In this document: piece after piece, positions 41,316 through 50,634 of the stretch
How the letters are laid out: the number at the start of each line of letters is the position of its first letter
Numbering within the stretch: position 1 is the stretch's first letter
Source of the DNA: CAZOKZ01 sp964580585
GTDB lineage: Bacteria > Sumerlaeota > Sumerlaeia > SLMS01 > JAHLLQ01
Assembly: GCA_964580585.1 (NCBI GenBank)
Contig: CAZOKZ010000010.1
Coordinates: forward strand, 1 to 64,000
Direction: 5' to 3'
DNA: 64,000 bases
Program-made: the position numbers and the translations under genes
Notes under the pieces: generated by a model
Database searches by the model: none
The model's input: only the letters and a program-made list of their open reading frames with translations
Told to the model about the DNA's origin: nothing

Positions 41316-44255
41316 ATGTCGCCTATCGACTTGCAAGTTCTCGGCGCTGCCGAACATAACCTGAAAAACATCGACGTGGTGATTCCGCGCAATTCGCTGA
41401 CCGTGGTGACGGGCTTGAGCGGCTCGGGCAAGTCGTCGCTGGCCTTCGATACGATCTATGCCGAGGGCCAACGCCGATACGTCGAAAGCCTCTCGGCCTA
41501 CGCGCGGCAATTCCTCGATCAAATGCCCAAACCGCACGTCGAGTACATCGGCGGTCTTTCGCCCGCCATCTCGATCGAGCAAAAAACCGTGTCCCGCAAT
41601 CCGCGCTCGACGGTCGGCACGGTGACGGAAATTTACGATTACATGCGTCTGCTGTTCGCAAACGTCGGGCGACCCCATTGCCCACATTGCAGCCGCTCGC
41701 TGGAGCGCCAATCGCTGGAAGAAATCGTCGAGCAGGTGATGCAACTGAGCGAAGGCACGCGGTTGCATGTTTTGGCACCGGTGATTCGTGGACGCAAAGG
41801 CGAATACCAGGCGCTGTTCCAGCAGGCGCTCAAGGAAGGTTTTATCCGTGCGAAAATCGATGGCGAGATGACGGAACTCGACCCGACGATGCGCCTGCAA
41901 AAGCAATACAAGCACACGATCAGCCTTGTCATCGACCGGTTCGTTGTCCGCGCCAGCGACCGCGACCGGCTCGCGTCGTCCATTGAACTGGCGCTGCGTA
42001 AAGCCGATGGCCTCGCGATTATCGAAACGGTGCCCGGCAAGGACGGCAAGTTCCCGCGCGGCATCGCATGGGAAGGCGAGCGCACGTTTTCACAATCGCT
42101 GGCGTGCCCGGAACACGGCCCGCAAATTGTCGAACTCGCACCGCGGATGTTTTCGTTCAACTCGCCGTTTGGCGCTTGCCCGACGTGCACGGGACTCGGG
42201 TCGGTGGCCGACGTGGACCTCGACGCGATTATCCCGGACCCATCGCTTTCCATCGCCGACGGCGCCATCATACCGTGGCGCGGTATGTTCAACGAGGACA
42301 AGGACCCGGACCGCGCGTCGTGGAATTGGAGTTTCCAGGTCATCCGCGGGCTTGCCGCGCACCACAAATTCAAGCTCGAAACACCCTGGAAGAAGCTGTC
42401 GAAGAAAATTCAACGCATCATCCTGAACGGCTCGGACGAGGAAATCGCCGTCAAGCTGCCCATGCGCAACGGCGACATTCAAACGATGCGCACGCAATGG
42501 GAGGGACTGGTTCCACGCATCCGCCGCCAGATGCACGAAGCCAACGACGCCACCAAGCAGGAAGAATTGCAGTCGTACCTGCGCGATATCGACTGCCCCG
42601 ATTGCCACGGCGCGCGGTTGAAGCCCGAAAGTCTCGCCGTGACCGTTGGCGAACAAAGCATCGCGGACGTTTGCCGTCTGACCATTGGGGACGCCGCAGC
42701 GTTTTTCGACACATTGAAATTCAGCGACCGCGAGATGGAAATCGCCAAGCAACCGTTGGCCGAAATTCGCGACCGGCTGTCGTTCCTGCTCAATGTCGGG
42801 CTCCATTATCTGGCGCTCGACCGCCATGCGGGGACGTTGAGCGGCGGCGAGGCGCAGCGCATTCGCCTGGCGACGCAAATTGGTTCACAACTGGTCGGTG
42901 TGCTGTATATTTTGGACGAACCGAGCATTGGCCTTCACCAGCGCGATAACGAACGACTGATCGGCACGCTGTGCCATTTGCGCGACCTGGGCAACACGGT
43001 CGTCGTCGTCGAACACGACGAGCAAACCATCCGAACCGCAGACCATGTGGTGGATTTGGGCCCGGGCGCGGGAGAACTCGGCGGCGAGGTAATTGCGAGT
43101 TGCACGCCAAAGCAACTGGCTCGAAAAAGTGGCTCGACGACGGGCGAGTTTTTGAGCGGCAAACGCACGATCTCCGTCCCCACGCAACGCCGCGAACCGA
43201 ATCCCGAGCGCATGTTGGCCGTGCGTGGCGCGACACACCACAATTTGAAAGCCATCGACGTTGAATTGCCGCTCGGGTTGATGATCGGCATCACCGGCGT
43301 TTCGGGGTCGGGCAAATCGAGCTTCGTAATCGAAACGCTCGTGCCCGCGTTGATGAATCGGTTCAACAAAACGCACCGCCCGACGGGCGCATTCGCGGCC
43401 ATCGACGGCGCGGAACATCTCGACAAAGTCATCGAGGTCGATCAAACACCCATCGGTCGCACGCCGCGTTCAAATCCGGCAACGTACACGAAACTTTTCG
43501 ACGATATCCGCGATTTATTTGCCGCAACGCCCGAGGCAAAAATGCGTGGCTATTCAAAGGGGCGTTTTTCGTTCAACGTGAAAGGCGGACGATGCGAGGA
43601 ATGCAAGGGGGACGGAGCCCGACGCATTGAAATGCACTTTCTGCCCGACGTGTACGTCGAGTGCGAAACGTGCCGGGGACGGAGATACAATCGCGAAACG
43701 CTCGAAGTTACATATCGCGGAAAAAATATCGCCGACGTGCTGGAAATGACCGTCGAACAAGCGCTCGAATACTTCGCACCGGTGCCGTCCATCGCCGGGC
43801 GATTGCAAACGCTGCACGACGTGGGCCTTGGCTACATTACGCTCGGGCAACAGGCCACGACGCTCTCTGGCGGTGAAGCCCAACGCATCAAACTGAGCCG
43901 CGAGCTCTCGAAACGTAACACGGGACGAACGCTTTACGTGCTCGACGAACCCACGACCGGATTGCATTTCGAAGACGTGCGCAAGTTGATCGAGGTCCTG
44001 AACCGTCTTGTCGATGCGGGGTCAACCGTGGTGATCATCGAACACAACCTCGACGTGATCAAGTCGTGCGATTGGTTGATCGACCTCGGGCCCGAAGGGG
44101 GTGAAGCGGGCGGACGCATCGTAGCGGCAGGCACACCGGAAACCGTGGCTGCAACACGCGAAAGCGAAACGGGGAAGTTTCTGGCAACGATGCTCGGTAA
44201 TAAGGCAACGTCGCAGAAACGCAAAGCGAAGAAAAAGATGAAGGATAAAGGATGA
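41316..44255 (+). CDS. uvrA: UvrABC nucleotide excision repair ATPase subunit A
   Basis: 979 residues. It finds bulky DNA damage as a dimer and loads UvrB. Two ABC cassettes: Walker A GLSGSGKSSLAF and GVSGSGKSSFVI; signature LSGGEAQRI twice; Walker B YILDEPSIGLH and YVLDEPTTGLH. Zinc-binding CX2C pairs are visible (CPTCTGLG, CPDCHGAR, and CEECKGDG with CETCRGRR). The last codons (KMKDKG-stop) are encoded by a family C intergenic repeat that continues past the stop, so the C-terminus was probably extended by repeat insertion. Slightly longer than the usual 940. Confidence 0.98.
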   Translation: MSPIDLQVLGAAEHNLKNIDVVIPRNSLTVVTGLSGSGKSSLAFDTIYAEGQRRYVESLSAYARQFLDQMPKPHVEYIGGLSPAISIEQKTVSRNPRSTVGTVTEIYDYMRLLFANVGRPHCPHCSRSLERQSLEEIVEQVMQLSEGTRLHVLAPVIRGRKGEYQALFQQALKEGFIRAKIDGEMTELDPTMRLQKQYKHTISLVIDRFVVRASDRDRLASSIELALRKADGLAIIETVPGKDGKFPRGIAWEGERTFSQSLACPEHGPQIVELAPRMFSFNSPFGACPTCTGLGSVADVDLDAIIPDPSLSIADGAIIPWRGMFNEDKDPDRASWNWSFQVIRGLAAHHKFKLETPWKKLSKKIQRIILNGSDEEIAVKLPMRNGDIQTMRTQWEGLVPRIRRQMHEANDATKQEELQSYLRDIDCPDCHGARLKPESLAVTVGEQSIADVCRLTIGDAAAFFDTLKFSDREMEIAKQPLAEIRDRLSFLLNVGLHYLALDRHAGTLSGGEAQRIRLATQIGSQLVGVLYILDEPSIGLHQRDNERLIGTLCHLRDLGNTVVVVEHDEQTIRTADHVVDLGPGAGELGGEVIASCTPKQLARKSGSTTGEFLSGKRTISVPTQRREPNPERMLAVRGATHHNLKAIDVELPLGLMIGITGVSGSGKSSFVIETLVPALMNRFNKTHRPTGAFAAIDGAEHLDKVIEVDQTPIGRTPRSNPATYTKLFDDIRDLFAATPEAKMRGYSKGRFSFNVKGGRCEECKGDGARRIEMHFLPDVYVECETCRGRRYNRETLEVTYRGKNIADVLEMTVEQALEYFAPVPSIAGRLQTLHDVGLGYITLGQQATTLSGGEAQRIKLSRELSKRNTGRTLYVLDEPTTGLHFEDVRKLIEVLNRLVDAGSTVVIIEHNLDVIKSCDWLIDLGPEGGEAGGRIVAAGTPETVAATRESETGKFLATMLGNKATSQKRKAKKKMKDKG

Positions 44256-44262
44256 GGGATGT
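44229..44262 (+). repeat. Family C repeat forming the end of uvrA
   Basis: The purine tract AAGATGAAGGATAAAGGATG and onward (44229-44262) matches the intergenic repeats at 28535 and 31157. It supplies the last six codons and the stop of uvrA. Confidence 0.8.
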
Positions 44263-44310
44263 TTTTTCACAGCGTTTATTGAATTGCGCAAAAACATCTT
44301 TGCTGCTGCG

Positions 44311-44331
44311 CGACTTTGCGTCCTTGCGTAA
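44311..44331. repeat. 'CGACTTTGCGTCCTTGCG' repeat (family B)
   Basis: The same sequence type as the inner part of the inverted repeat at 35877-36066. Here it lies alone between uvrA and manC, followed by a weak A-rich stretch. Confidence 0.7.
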
Positions 44332-44406
44332 AAGAAAGACTCGACCCGTGACGGTGCGGGTTTGAAAATTGGTTAAAATCGCAACTAACTTTCGAGGGAT
44401 ATTCCA

Positions 44407-45519
44407 ATGTCTGACAGCATTCGCGTGGCGGTGATTATGGCGGGCGGCAGCGGCGAACGATTTTGGCCGCTTTCGCGCGAGCAACGCCCCAAACAACTTC
44501 TCAAGCTGACCGGCTCGGATGAAAATCTGCTCCAGGAAGCGGTGTCGCGCGTGTTGCCGCTCGTACCGGCGGAGAACGTGTTCCTCGCCACCAGCCGTAC
44601 ATTGTGCAACGTTATCTGTGCGGGCGACGAACGCATTCCTAACGCGAATGTACTGGCCGAACCGTGCCGCCGCAACACGGCGGGGTGCCTTATTTGGGCA
44701 GCGGCGAATTTAATCGCGCGTTACGGCGAGGACCAGGAAGTCACGATGGCGATCCTGACCGCGGATCATCGCATTGGCGCGCACGACAAGTTCCGCGCAA
44801 CACTCGACGCCGCGATGTCTGCTGCCGAAAAACAAAGTGCGCTGGTCACCATCGGGGCGACGCCCGAACGCGCCGACACGGGCTACGGGTATATTGAAAT
44901 TTTACCCAATGAACGCCAAAACAATAATAACAAAACCACCGGAATTTATCCCGTGCATCGGTTCCGCGAAAAACCGAATCAATCCACCGCCGACGAATTC
45001 GTTGCGAGCGGCAATTTCCTTTGGAACTGCGGCATGTTTTTCTGGCGGGTTTCAACGTTCCTCGACGAACTCGGCAACGCGCAGCCGGAAATGGCGGCAA
45101 CCGCTCGCCTGATCGCCAAAGCGCTTGCCGCAGGAGAAGAAGCCGAAGCCGTTCGACTTTTCGAGGGACTGGAGAGCATTTCCATCGATTACGCATTGCT
45201 CGAACACGCGCACAACGTGCTCGTCGCCGAGTCCACGTTCCCCTGGGACGACGTGGGGTCGTGGGATTCGCTCGACCGCACGCGTGAACCCGATCCGCGC
45301 GGAAACGTCACCCATGGCGATCCCGTTTTGGTCGATGTGGAAAACAGCATCGTGTTCAACGAAGCGGGCCCGGACAAAATGGCGGTCGCACTGGTCGGTG
45401 TAGAGGACGTTGTGGTCGTGACTGTCGATGACGCGGTGCTGGTTGTGGCAAAGGACCGCGTGCAGGACGTAAAAAAAGTCGTCGCGGAATTGCAAAAGCG
45501 CAAAGGGTCACAGCTATAA
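44407..45519 (+). CDS. manC: Mannose-1-phosphate guanylyltransferase
   Basis: 370 residues, the monofunctional form without the C-terminal phosphomannose isomerase domain. It makes GDP-mannose from mannose-1-phosphate and GTP. The signature VIMAGGSGERFWPLSREQRPKQ is at the N-terminus (about 9-30); TADHRIG, ETGYGYIE-like DTGYGYIE, FREKP and the WNCGMFFW motif follow. GAGGG eight bases upstream supports the ATG. The product could feed the polyprenol-phosphate glycosyltransferase at 51.6 kb. Its stop faces the stop of the DUF4340 gene 24 bases away. Confidence 0.96.
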   Translation: MSDSIRVAVIMAGGSGERFWPLSREQRPKQLLKLTGSDENLLQEAVSRVLPLVPAENVFLATSRTLCNVICAGDERIPNANVLAEPCRRNTAGCLIWAAANLIARYGEDQEVTMAILTADHRIGAHDKFRATLDAAMSAAEKQSALVTIGATPERADTGYGYIEILPNERQNNNNKTTGIYPVHRFREKPNQSTADEFVASGNFLWNCGMFFWRVSTFLDELGNAQPEMAATARLIAKALAAGEEAEAVRLFEGLESISIDYALLEHAHNVLVAESTFPWDDVGSWDSLDRTREPDPRGNVTHGDPVLVDVENSIVFNEAGPDKMAVALVGVEDVVVVTVDDAVLVVAKDRVQDVKKVVAELQKRKGSQL

Positions 45520-45543
45520 TTTCAACGCGGGGGACGGAGAGAG

Positions 45544-47325
45544 TTATTCTTCCCCCGCTTTCTTCTCGCTATCCGCTTTACCCAATTCCAGCAACGTCGC
45601 CATCCCCAGATCCATTTGAAACAGTTCGTTTTGATCCGGCGTGTATATACCCTGGTTGGTGCGAATAATTTTGCTATCGATGTTATTGGTCAACACATCG
45701 ATCCAATGAAGCATTGCTCCGTCCCCATCGTAAAACTCGATGCGCATATTCATGACCTGATCGGTAACGCTGGCGAGTTCATTATCCCATTCGAGTTCTT
45801 CGGCCAAAAACAGAAACCGTTGAACGTCCGTTGTCGGCAACACGGCAACAGGCTTGCCCGGCATTTTCATTTTCCAAACATTGTTCTCTTCGACAAAAGT
45901 AACTTTTGTCGCACCTACAACGAGCACAATCCGTTTCGTTTTTTCAGCGTAACCGGTTTCGATGCGCCGATCTTCCAAATCGCGGCGGAATTTACGCACC
46001 GTATGCATGACTTCTGCGTTGGTTAACCAGATGCTGTCGTCCTGCAACCGTTTCAGGTGAACAGTGCCATCGCTGGGAATGAGCGATCCCTGCACAAGGC
46101 CTTCGACACTACCGTCCTTCAACGTAATGCGCACGGTGTAGCTTTCATCGCGCAGGCCGAACTTGGATTTTTCATCCGAGAGGGACGGAGATTCGGCGAC
46201 TTGATTCTGCCCGGCAATCGCGCTCAACGCATCGAGGAATGCCTGCATTTTCACCGGGTGAATCGGAATGCCATCGAATTCGTCGAACTTCCAATCGCCT
46301 TGAGAATCACGCACAACAGCCATGGTCGTGTTGCCCGATTGCGTTTCGATTCGTGCGAAATCGGAAGGACGATGCCAAACGAATCGTCCCGACCCCCACT
46401 TCGATTCAGGCATCATCATGTCGGTGACATAGCGTCCACGCACAATTGCAAGCGTTGGCTGGGCAGTCGAGCGAACGTAAAAGTCCTCCGTCCCTGGCAA
46501 CTTGTTTCCAATCGTGAGGAATTGCTCGCCCTTCAACGTTTGCAACGAAAGATTGACCAGCGGACGATCGAAACCCAACTGTACCGTGGAGGTTGTCACT
46601 TCATCGAAAACATCGACCGCTCGTGCCGAAGCCAGCAAGTTCACGACGCGCTCGACAAACTGCTTGTCGGCGGGTCGATCGGCTTCGTTCATCCACCAAC
46701 CGGTGACGGAATCGTCGGCCCGTGTAATCGAAAATTCGTTTGCACGCGCTTCGACATGAATGGATTCGATCGATTCGGCACGCGTGTGCAGTAATTGTTT
46801 ATCGCGTAAAATTTTGAGCGACTTATTGGCCTGATTACGTACCCAATCGCCCGTGGTAAACACCGTCCCTTGTCCATCGATCATCCCGTACACGCGACCC
46901 ATTCGATTGGCGTCGTTGCCCAGAAACACCGTAAATTGTTGGTCTTTTCCGTCCCGTCGGCCAAAAACTTGAACGACCGGACTGGGTTCATCGAGTCCAT
47001 ATTTCGACAGATCGTCGGTTTTGAATTCTTCGTTCTTTTTGGCACCATGAAAATTGTCGATCATGGCGACAACCTGGGCCTGATCGGCGAGCATTTCGCG
47101 TGGTTCAAGCAACCACCACTGGTCTCCGTCCCTTTTTTCCAGGACAAAATGCCCATCCTCGTTATCCAACTCCACGCGCGTGGCATCGTTCGCATCGAAA
47201 TTGATCAAGCGTGCCAGTTCAATCTCCTGCAATCGAATCGATTGGATGTAATGGCGATCGGCCACGTAACAGACGAACAGAATCATCGCTATCAGGGCGG
47301 CAATAATGGGTTTACGAATAGACAT
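45544..47325 (-). CDS. DUF4340 membrane-anchored protein of the Gld-type ABC operon
   Basis: 593 residues. Its ATG at 47325 overlaps the upstream stop (TAATG), which fixes the start. One N-terminal transmembrane helix (IIAALIAMILFVCYVADRHY) is followed by repeated beta-rich DUF4340 units (LSKYGLDEPSPVVQVFG; SDEKSKFGLRDESYTVRITLKDGS). Such proteins commonly follow gldG-like genes in ABC export operons of unknown cargo. Periplasmic orientation expected. Last gene of pnp-gldA-gldF-gldG-DUF4340. Confidence 0.9.
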   Translation of the reverse strand: MSIRKPIIAALIAMILFVCYVADRHYIQSIRLQEIELARLINFDANDATRVELDNEDGHFVLEKRDGDQWWLLEPREMLADQAQVVAMIDNFHGAKKNEEFKTDDLSKYGLDEPSPVVQVFGRRDGKDQQFTVFLGNDANRMGRVYGMIDGQGTVFTTGDWVRNQANKSLKILRDKQLLHTRAESIESIHVEARANEFSITRADDSVTGWWMNEADRPADKQFVERVVNLLASARAVDVFDEVTTSTVQLGFDRPLVNLSLQTLKGEQFLTIGNKLPGTEDFYVRSTAQPTLAIVRGRYVTDMMMPESKWGSGRFVWHRPSDFARIETQSGNTTMAVVRDSQGDWKFDEFDGIPIHPVKMQAFLDALSAIAGQNQVAESPSLSDEKSKFGLRDESYTVRITLKDGSVEGLVQGSLIPSDGTVHLKRLQDDSIWLTNAEVMHTVRKFRRDLEDRRIETGYAEKTKRIVLVVGATKVTFVEENNVWKMKMPGKPVAVLPTTDVQRFLFLAEELEWDNELASVTDQVMNMRIEFYDGDGAMLHWIDVLTNNIDSKIIRTNQGIYTPDQNELFQMDLGMATLLELGKADSEKKAGEE

Positions 47326-48902
47326 TATCCCATGCGCCTCCGTGCCGACGTATAGCTCAAACCGCCCACCAACAATCCAAGCGACACAAGCAGCAACCCA
47401 CCGAGAATCGTCCAATACCGTCCCTGCGTCAGTTCAAACGACGACGGCGGCAGCAACCGCGGTGGAATGTGAAGCTGATCGTCGCGTTGCGCCATCCAGT
47501 TGATCGAATGCGCAGCAAGCACCATTGCTTCGTTGGTCAATAATTCGTTGCAGAGAAAATCCGCATCGCCAAAAACGACAGCCCTTGCGGCATCCCCACG
47601 CGAACCGCCCGGTGTGGGAAACGTCGAAGTCGCCCCCAGGAAATATTGATGAATACGCGACTTGTCGTCCGGCTTTTGCACACCACGCGAAATGCGCAAT
47701 CCCACGGGGTCTTCGGTCCAGACGCCTTCGTGTGTCACCAATAGCGGCGTCACCGTCGGTTGGTTGTCGGAAAGGTCCGGTTTGATTTGAATCGGACGCG
47801 CCAAATTCATACGCAAAACCGAATCCGGCGCGTTGCGCGTGATGGCGTGTTCTTTTACCAACGCCGCAAATACCATGGTGATCATCGGAGTGGTGGGCGA
47901 CGGTTCGATCAGCACTTCGTTCGGCGAATCCACCCCGAGGTGATTCATCACAGCCCTCAAGTTTTTCAGTTCGCCACGCAATAACTGCGGATCGACGGTG
48001 ATTAATAGCGATCCGCCTTCGTCCAGATACTCGATCAGCATTTCACGTTCGGCATCGAACAGATCCGTTGCAGGGCTGACAATTACCACCACGGCGGCAT
48101 CATCGGGAACTTTGCTCAAGGTGGAAAGATTGACTTCGGCGACCGGCATAACCTGCGCTTCCAGCATTTCCGCCAGCGTCGTCATCGTCATGTCGCCGTC
48201 TTCGCGCCGCATTTCCTGCTCGGGTTTGCGGGTACGGCGCTCGCCTTTGCCCACGGTGAAATAAACACGTTCATTGTGGCCGCGATCGAGTTTGAGAATC
48301 GCGTTCGACAGAATGTTTTCGCGTCGGGCATCGTCGGCGTGCAGCACAAACCGCGTGCGTCGTTCTCCGCTACCTGTATCGATAATGGCAAACATATCGC
48401 CGGGAAAAATCGAATCGGCGTACTGGCGCGCGACGTCGATTTCCACGGCAGGATCATGCATTTCAAACCGCAACATCTGCGATTCACGCGTGTAGATTTC
48501 AAAAAACTCAGCCATCTCGGGTTGTTCTTTAGGTTCGACAAACGCCACCACGCGAACGGGCGCTTCCAGTCCATGAAGCAACGCGACGGTTTGTTCGGAA
48601 AGCGTGTGGCGTTTGACTTTCGTCAGGTCGAAACTGCGCGAGTGATTCGCCACGATCAGATACAGAAAAATTCCCGCTAACAACACAAAGAAACACGTCG
48701 TCACCGACGCAAGCGTATCGCGCAACCGGCCACTTTCCTGCCATGCAAGACCCAGCACCGTCATCCCCACAGCAACGCCACCCATGGCGAGCAGCCAGAA
48801 CGGGAATTGCCCGATCACCGTCCCCCATACAAGCGTTGCGATCAGCAGCGCGAATCCCAAAATCGGCAGGAGTAATTGTTTGAGCATCGACGTCGGGCGC
48901 AT
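47325..48902 (-). CDS. GldG-like ABC transporter auxiliary protein
   Basis: 525 residues from ATG 48902, five bases after GGAGGAA and overlapping the upstream stop as TGATG. N-terminal helices (about 10-75), then a periplasmic domain of the ABC_transp_aux type (LSEQTVALLHGLEAPVRVVAFVEP, DYLDEGGSLLITVDPQ-like EYLDEGGSLLITVDPQLL), and a C-terminal transmembrane helix (WTILGGLLLVSLGLLVGGLSY). In Bacteroidetes GldG partners GldA and GldF in gliding; elsewhere the complex exists without gliding motility and its cargo is unknown. Confidence 0.92.
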   Translation of the reverse strand: MRPTSMLKQLLLPILGFALLIATLVWGTVIGQFPFWLLAMGGVAVGMTVLGLAWQESGRLRDTLASVTTCFFVLLAGIFLYLIVANHSRSFDLTKVKRHTLSEQTVALLHGLEAPVRVVAFVEPKEQPEMAEFFEIYTRESQMLRFEMHDPAVEIDVARQYADSIFPGDMFAIIDTGSGERRTRFVLHADDARRENILSNAILKLDRGHNERVYFTVGKGERRTRKPEQEMRREDGDMTMTTLAEMLEAQVMPVAEVNLSTLSKVPDDAAVVVIVSPATDLFDAEREMLIEYLDEGGSLLITVDPQLLRGELKNLRAVMNHLGVDSPNEVLIEPSPTTPMITMVFAALVKEHAITRNAPDSVLRMNLARPIQIKPDLSDNQPTVTPLLVTHEGVWTEDPVGLRISRGVQKPDDKSRIHQYFLGATSTFPTPGGSRGDAARAVVFGDADFLCNELLTNEAMVLAAHSINWMAQRDDQLHIPPRLLPPSSFELTQGRYWTILGGLLLVSLGLLVGGLSYTSARRRMG

Positions 48903-49675
48903 CAGTTCCTCCACCGGGTGGATTCAAGCTGACGCACTGCGAAATACAAAAATACGAACGAAAAAATCGTGAAATACGCAATATCGAGCACTTCGACATT
49001 GCCTTCGAGAAACCCATCCACATGAGCCATCAGCGTCAAATGCTGGGCAATCATGGTCAGCGACCCAATACCGAACGAATCGGCCAACGTGGAAACAATC
49101 AACAGCGCAAACAATATAACGTAAGTCACCACGGCGGCGATGACTTGTGAATCCGTCAGGCTCGACACAAAAACACCAAGCGCCACATAGGCAAATACCG
49201 ACAGCGCAAGTGCTGCGTAGCAGGCGCCGATCACCGCCCAATCGGGATCGCTGATCCAATCGGTGATGAGCGGAAAAACCAGCGTCACCGCCAGGTAAGT
49301 CAGCAACGCCCCGGCATTTGCCAGAAATTTCCCGGTCACAATGCTCCACTCGCTCACGGGCGTGGTTTGCAGCAAATTCATCGTGCGCATGCGTTTTTCT
49401 TCGGCAATGGAACGCATTGTCAACATGGGTGCCTGGATCATCAGGAAGTAATGTAAAATCCAGAACAACTGCGAAATGACAGAAATCGTGATATCAACGC
49501 TCAGGTCGTGTTCCTGGCGAATATTCGGGTTGGAAAACCCGATGATCAGACCAAGAAACACAAGACTGCTGGCAAAGAAAAACAACCCCGACAACACCCA
49601 GAACATCGGCGTGCTGAGGAGTTGCAAAAACTCGCGTTTGGCAATCAGCCACGTCTGGCGAAGAAAGGCGATCAT
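48902..49675 (-). CDS. ABC-2 type permease (GldF-like)
   Basis: 257 residues with six hydrophobic segments. The stretch MRSIAEEKRMRTMNLLQTTPVSEWSIVTGKFLANA is the classic ABC-2 coupling region. It overlaps the ATPase gene by ATGA and the gldG-like gene by one base. It would form the membrane channel of the transporter with the ATPase upstream. Substrate unknown. Confidence 0.94.
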   Translation of the reverse strand: MIAFLRQTWLIAKREFLQLLSTPMFWVLSGLFFFASSLVFLGLIIGFSNPNIRQEHDLSVDITISVISQLFWILHYFLMIQAPMLTMRSIAEEKRMRTMNLLQTTPVSEWSIVTGKFLANAGALLTYLAVTLVFPLITDWISDPDWAVIGACYAALALSVFAYVALGVFVSSLTDSQVIAAVVTYVILFALLIVSTLADSFGIGSLTMIAQHLTLMAHVDGFLEGNVEVLDIAYFTIFSFVFLYFAVRQLESTRWRN

Positions 49676-50634
49676 GTTTCGTCTTCCTCCTCATCATCCA
49701 CCAGCGGTTGATTGATCGCACGCAAGAATACCGAATCCAACGTCGGGTGCACTTCGCGGATTTCATGCAGATCGACACCTGCATCGACAAATGCGCGAAC
49801 CAAACGAGGACAAATTTCTTCTTTCGAATCGAAGAACACACGGGCGATCGCATGGTCGCCTTCGCGTTGAGTTTCCACGCGCAGGTTTTGCACATACGCG
49901 AATTTGTTGATCAGCTCGGCGACCTTTTCGACACCGCCTCCCGCGCGGATTAAAATCTCGCGTTCGGTTGTTTTACGTCCAATGCCGGTCGGGGTGCCTT
50001 GCGCGATGATGCGTCCGGAATTCAAAATGATCACATGGGTGCTGACCGCAGACACATTGGGCAATATATGCGTCGAGAAAATCACTGTCCGGCGGCCTTG
50101 CATTCCCTTGATCAAATCGAGCACGTCGTTGATTTGCTTGGGATCGAGCCCCACGGTTGGTTCGTCGAGAATCAAAATTTTCGGATCGCCCAAAATCGCC
50201 TGAGCCAACCCCACGCGTTGACGCATGCCTTTCGACATATTGCCGATCAGACGTTTGCGCAAACCCAGCAAGTCTGTTTCTTCCAACGCGCGTTCAACCT
50301 CGCGTTTAACCTTGAGAAACGGAATGCCTTTCATCCCCGCCATGAAACGCAGGTAACCCTCGACGCGCATTTCGGGATAAAGGGGCGATTCTTCGGGCAA
50401 GTAGCCAAGAATTTGCCGCACCTTCTGGTGATCGCGCTGCACATCGAATCCACCAACGCGAGCCGACCCCTCCGTCGGTTGCGCCAACCCGGTCAGAATG
50501 CGCATCGTCGTGGTTTTTCCCGCGCCATTCGGGCCCAGAAAACCAAGGATGTCGCCCTCGGGGACGGAGAACGTCAGCTTGTTCAGCGAACGGGTTTTCC
50601 CGTACCATTTTGTCAGGTTGGTGACTTCGATCAT
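49672..50634 (-). CDS. ABC transporter ATP-binding protein (GldA-like)
   Basis: 320 residues. Walker A GPNGAGKTTTMRIL, Q-loop LGYLPEESPLYPEMRVEGYL, signature SKGMRQRVGLAQAI, Walker B ILILDEPTVGLDP, and the H-loop STHI are intact. The last 90 residues form the extra C-terminal domain typical of ABC-2 exporters. It shares 4 bases (ATGA) with pnp upstream and 4 bases with the permease downstream. Confidence 0.96.
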   Translation of the reverse strand: MIEVTNLTKWYGKTRSLNKLTFSVPEGDILGFLGPNGAGKTTTMRILTGLAQPTEGSARVGGFDVQRDHQKVRQILGYLPEESPLYPEMRVEGYLRFMAGMKGIPFLKVKREVERALEETDLLGLRKRLIGNMSKGMRQRVGLAQAILGDPKILILDEPTVGLDPKQINDVLDLIKGMQGRRTVIFSTHILPNVSAVSTHVIILNSGRIIAQGTPTGIGRKTTEREILIRAGGGVEKVAELINKFAYVQNLRVETQREGDHAIARVFFDSKEEICPRLVRAFVDAGVDLHEIREVHPTLDSVFLRAINQPLVDDEEEDET

